Source of the DNA: Bettongia penicillata ogilbyi
Taxonomy: Eukaryota; Chordata; Mammalia; Diprotodontia; Potoroidae
Direction: 5' to 3'
Assembly: GCA_023548195.1 (NCBI GenBank)
Contig: JAJHZJ010000531.1
Coordinates: forward strand, 8,171,900 to 8,235,899
Length of the DNA stretch: 64,000 nt
Numbering within the stretch: position 1 is the stretch's first letter; each line of letters begins with the position of its first letter. Of the stretch, positions 63,240-64,000 are shown piece by piece. The translations under genes and the position numbers were made by a program. Below the pieces are notes generated by a model. That model saw nothing but the letters and a program-made list of their open reading frames with translations, did no database searches and was not told the origin of the DNA.

Positions 63240-64000
63240 GAAGTTTCAAGGATTGTGAGTGGTACCATAGGGAGTTTATTGACACAATCGCTTCAGAAAC
63301 AATAACAGTATTGATTCAATTATAATTACAAGGATGAAAGGGGAGGGGGAAAAGAAAAATGGTATATAGAGATAGTGAACAGGGAAAGGGGTATGTGGGT
63401 AAAAAGTGGCCAGAATGGAATATGAAAACTGACTTCCTATAGTGTACTACAGACTGTGGAATGCCCTCCTCCATTGGGACAACAAAGATCCTACTATGCC
63501 AAGTCTAGAGCCAAGAGGATTTAGCCCCAGGGCACAGTATCTGGACCAGAGGATGCAGCAGCAGGCAGGGCAGATGGCAAGATGATGTCCACAGGAGAAT
63601 GTGAAGAATGGCTGGGGCCAGCTAGATAAGGTTGGCCATGAGTGAAAATGAGACATCTGTTGTCAGGCACAGCCAAGGTATCGGTTCGTTTTGCTTAACT
63701 CTATTTCTTTGTCATAAGGAAGGGCATTTCAGGGAAGCACAGGTGAGAAAAGTGACAACAATGACGAGAGGAAAAAGCTTGCATCTCTGATGGTGTTTTC
63801 CAGCTGACGTGGCTTACATTAGTCAACTACTTTAGCTTCAACAAAAGTGTCAACGTTAACAAGATTCCAGCAAATTTAGAGCATCATCTGATCCTGGCAG
63901 AGAAATATTTATATCAGCACTTGCAAAATAATATAGAAGGAACAGCAATTCATTGAAGGAAGCATCGTGTGACACCAGTCACACCAGTCACAGTGCCTTC
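63240..64000. other. Unassigned sequence to the window end
   Basis: No repeat recognised with confidence. The last bases hold a short ACACCAGTC tandem (63971-63992). Confidence 0.4.

Noticed and set aside
1..64000. CRISPR arrays, operons, bacterial promoters or phage modules
   Set aside because: No regularly spaced repeats and no dense coding; the SINE/LINE content is clearly vertebrate.

Overview
This window looks like non-coding mammalian DNA from a marsupial. I found no convincing protein-coding exon, no tRNA or rRNA gene and no CpG-island promoter. Open reading frames are short and mostly fall inside transposon relics or simple repeats. The marsupial call rests on the repeats: many CORE-SINEs with a tRNA-like head, a CORE domain and a BovB/RTE-like tail (Mar-1 type), a second SINE type with another RTE tail, L1 copies of marsupial 3' type, RTE relics, and very abundant L2, MIR and L3/CR1 copies. 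The species cannot be settled from the sequence alone, and all family names are from memory.

Layout. 1-6.3 kb: MIR and L2 fragments, a palindromic hAT-type MITE (1649-1801) and an L1 3' end nested in a SINE. 6.3-7.1 kb: a repeat-poor block with homeodomain-like AT motifs. 7.1-12.3 kb: L2 with nested SINEs and two related LTR-like segments. 12.3-14.2 kb: unassigned. 14.2-18.8 kb: two long antisense L2 copies and SINEs. 18.8-19.6 kb: unassigned, holding a strong pre-miRNA-like hairpin (19229-19294). 19.6-26.2 kb: L3, L2, an L1 3' end, MIRs and a second copy of an about 80-bp element first seen at 6.9 kb. 26.2-29.6 kb: mostly unassigned, with a GATA-motif cluster and a splice-site-like exon candidate. 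29.6-33.4 kb: L1 ORF2 relic and L2. 33.5-35.5 kb: a large imperfect inverted repeat with arms of about 440-475 bp. 35.7-46.3 kb: L1 and RTE relics, long GGAA/GAAA tracts and an L1 5' region. 46.8-48.3 kb: AT-motif-rich and unassigned. 48.3-54.6 kb: L1, L2, SINEs and a mariner-type MITE in a three-level nest. 55.9-56.7 kb: an internally deleted Tigger-type element. 57-64 kb: L3/CR1, MIR, a second L1 5' region, L2 and L1.

Nothing here forms an operon, pathway or gene system. The content is layered transposon insertion, which gives a relative order of activity: SINE, L1 and MITE insertions into older L2, L3 and MIR. A few repeat-poor islands could be conserved regulatory elements. The best candidates for something undescribed are the inverted repeat near 33.5-35.5 kb, the hairpin at 19.2 kb and the duplicated element at 6.9/23.7 kb.
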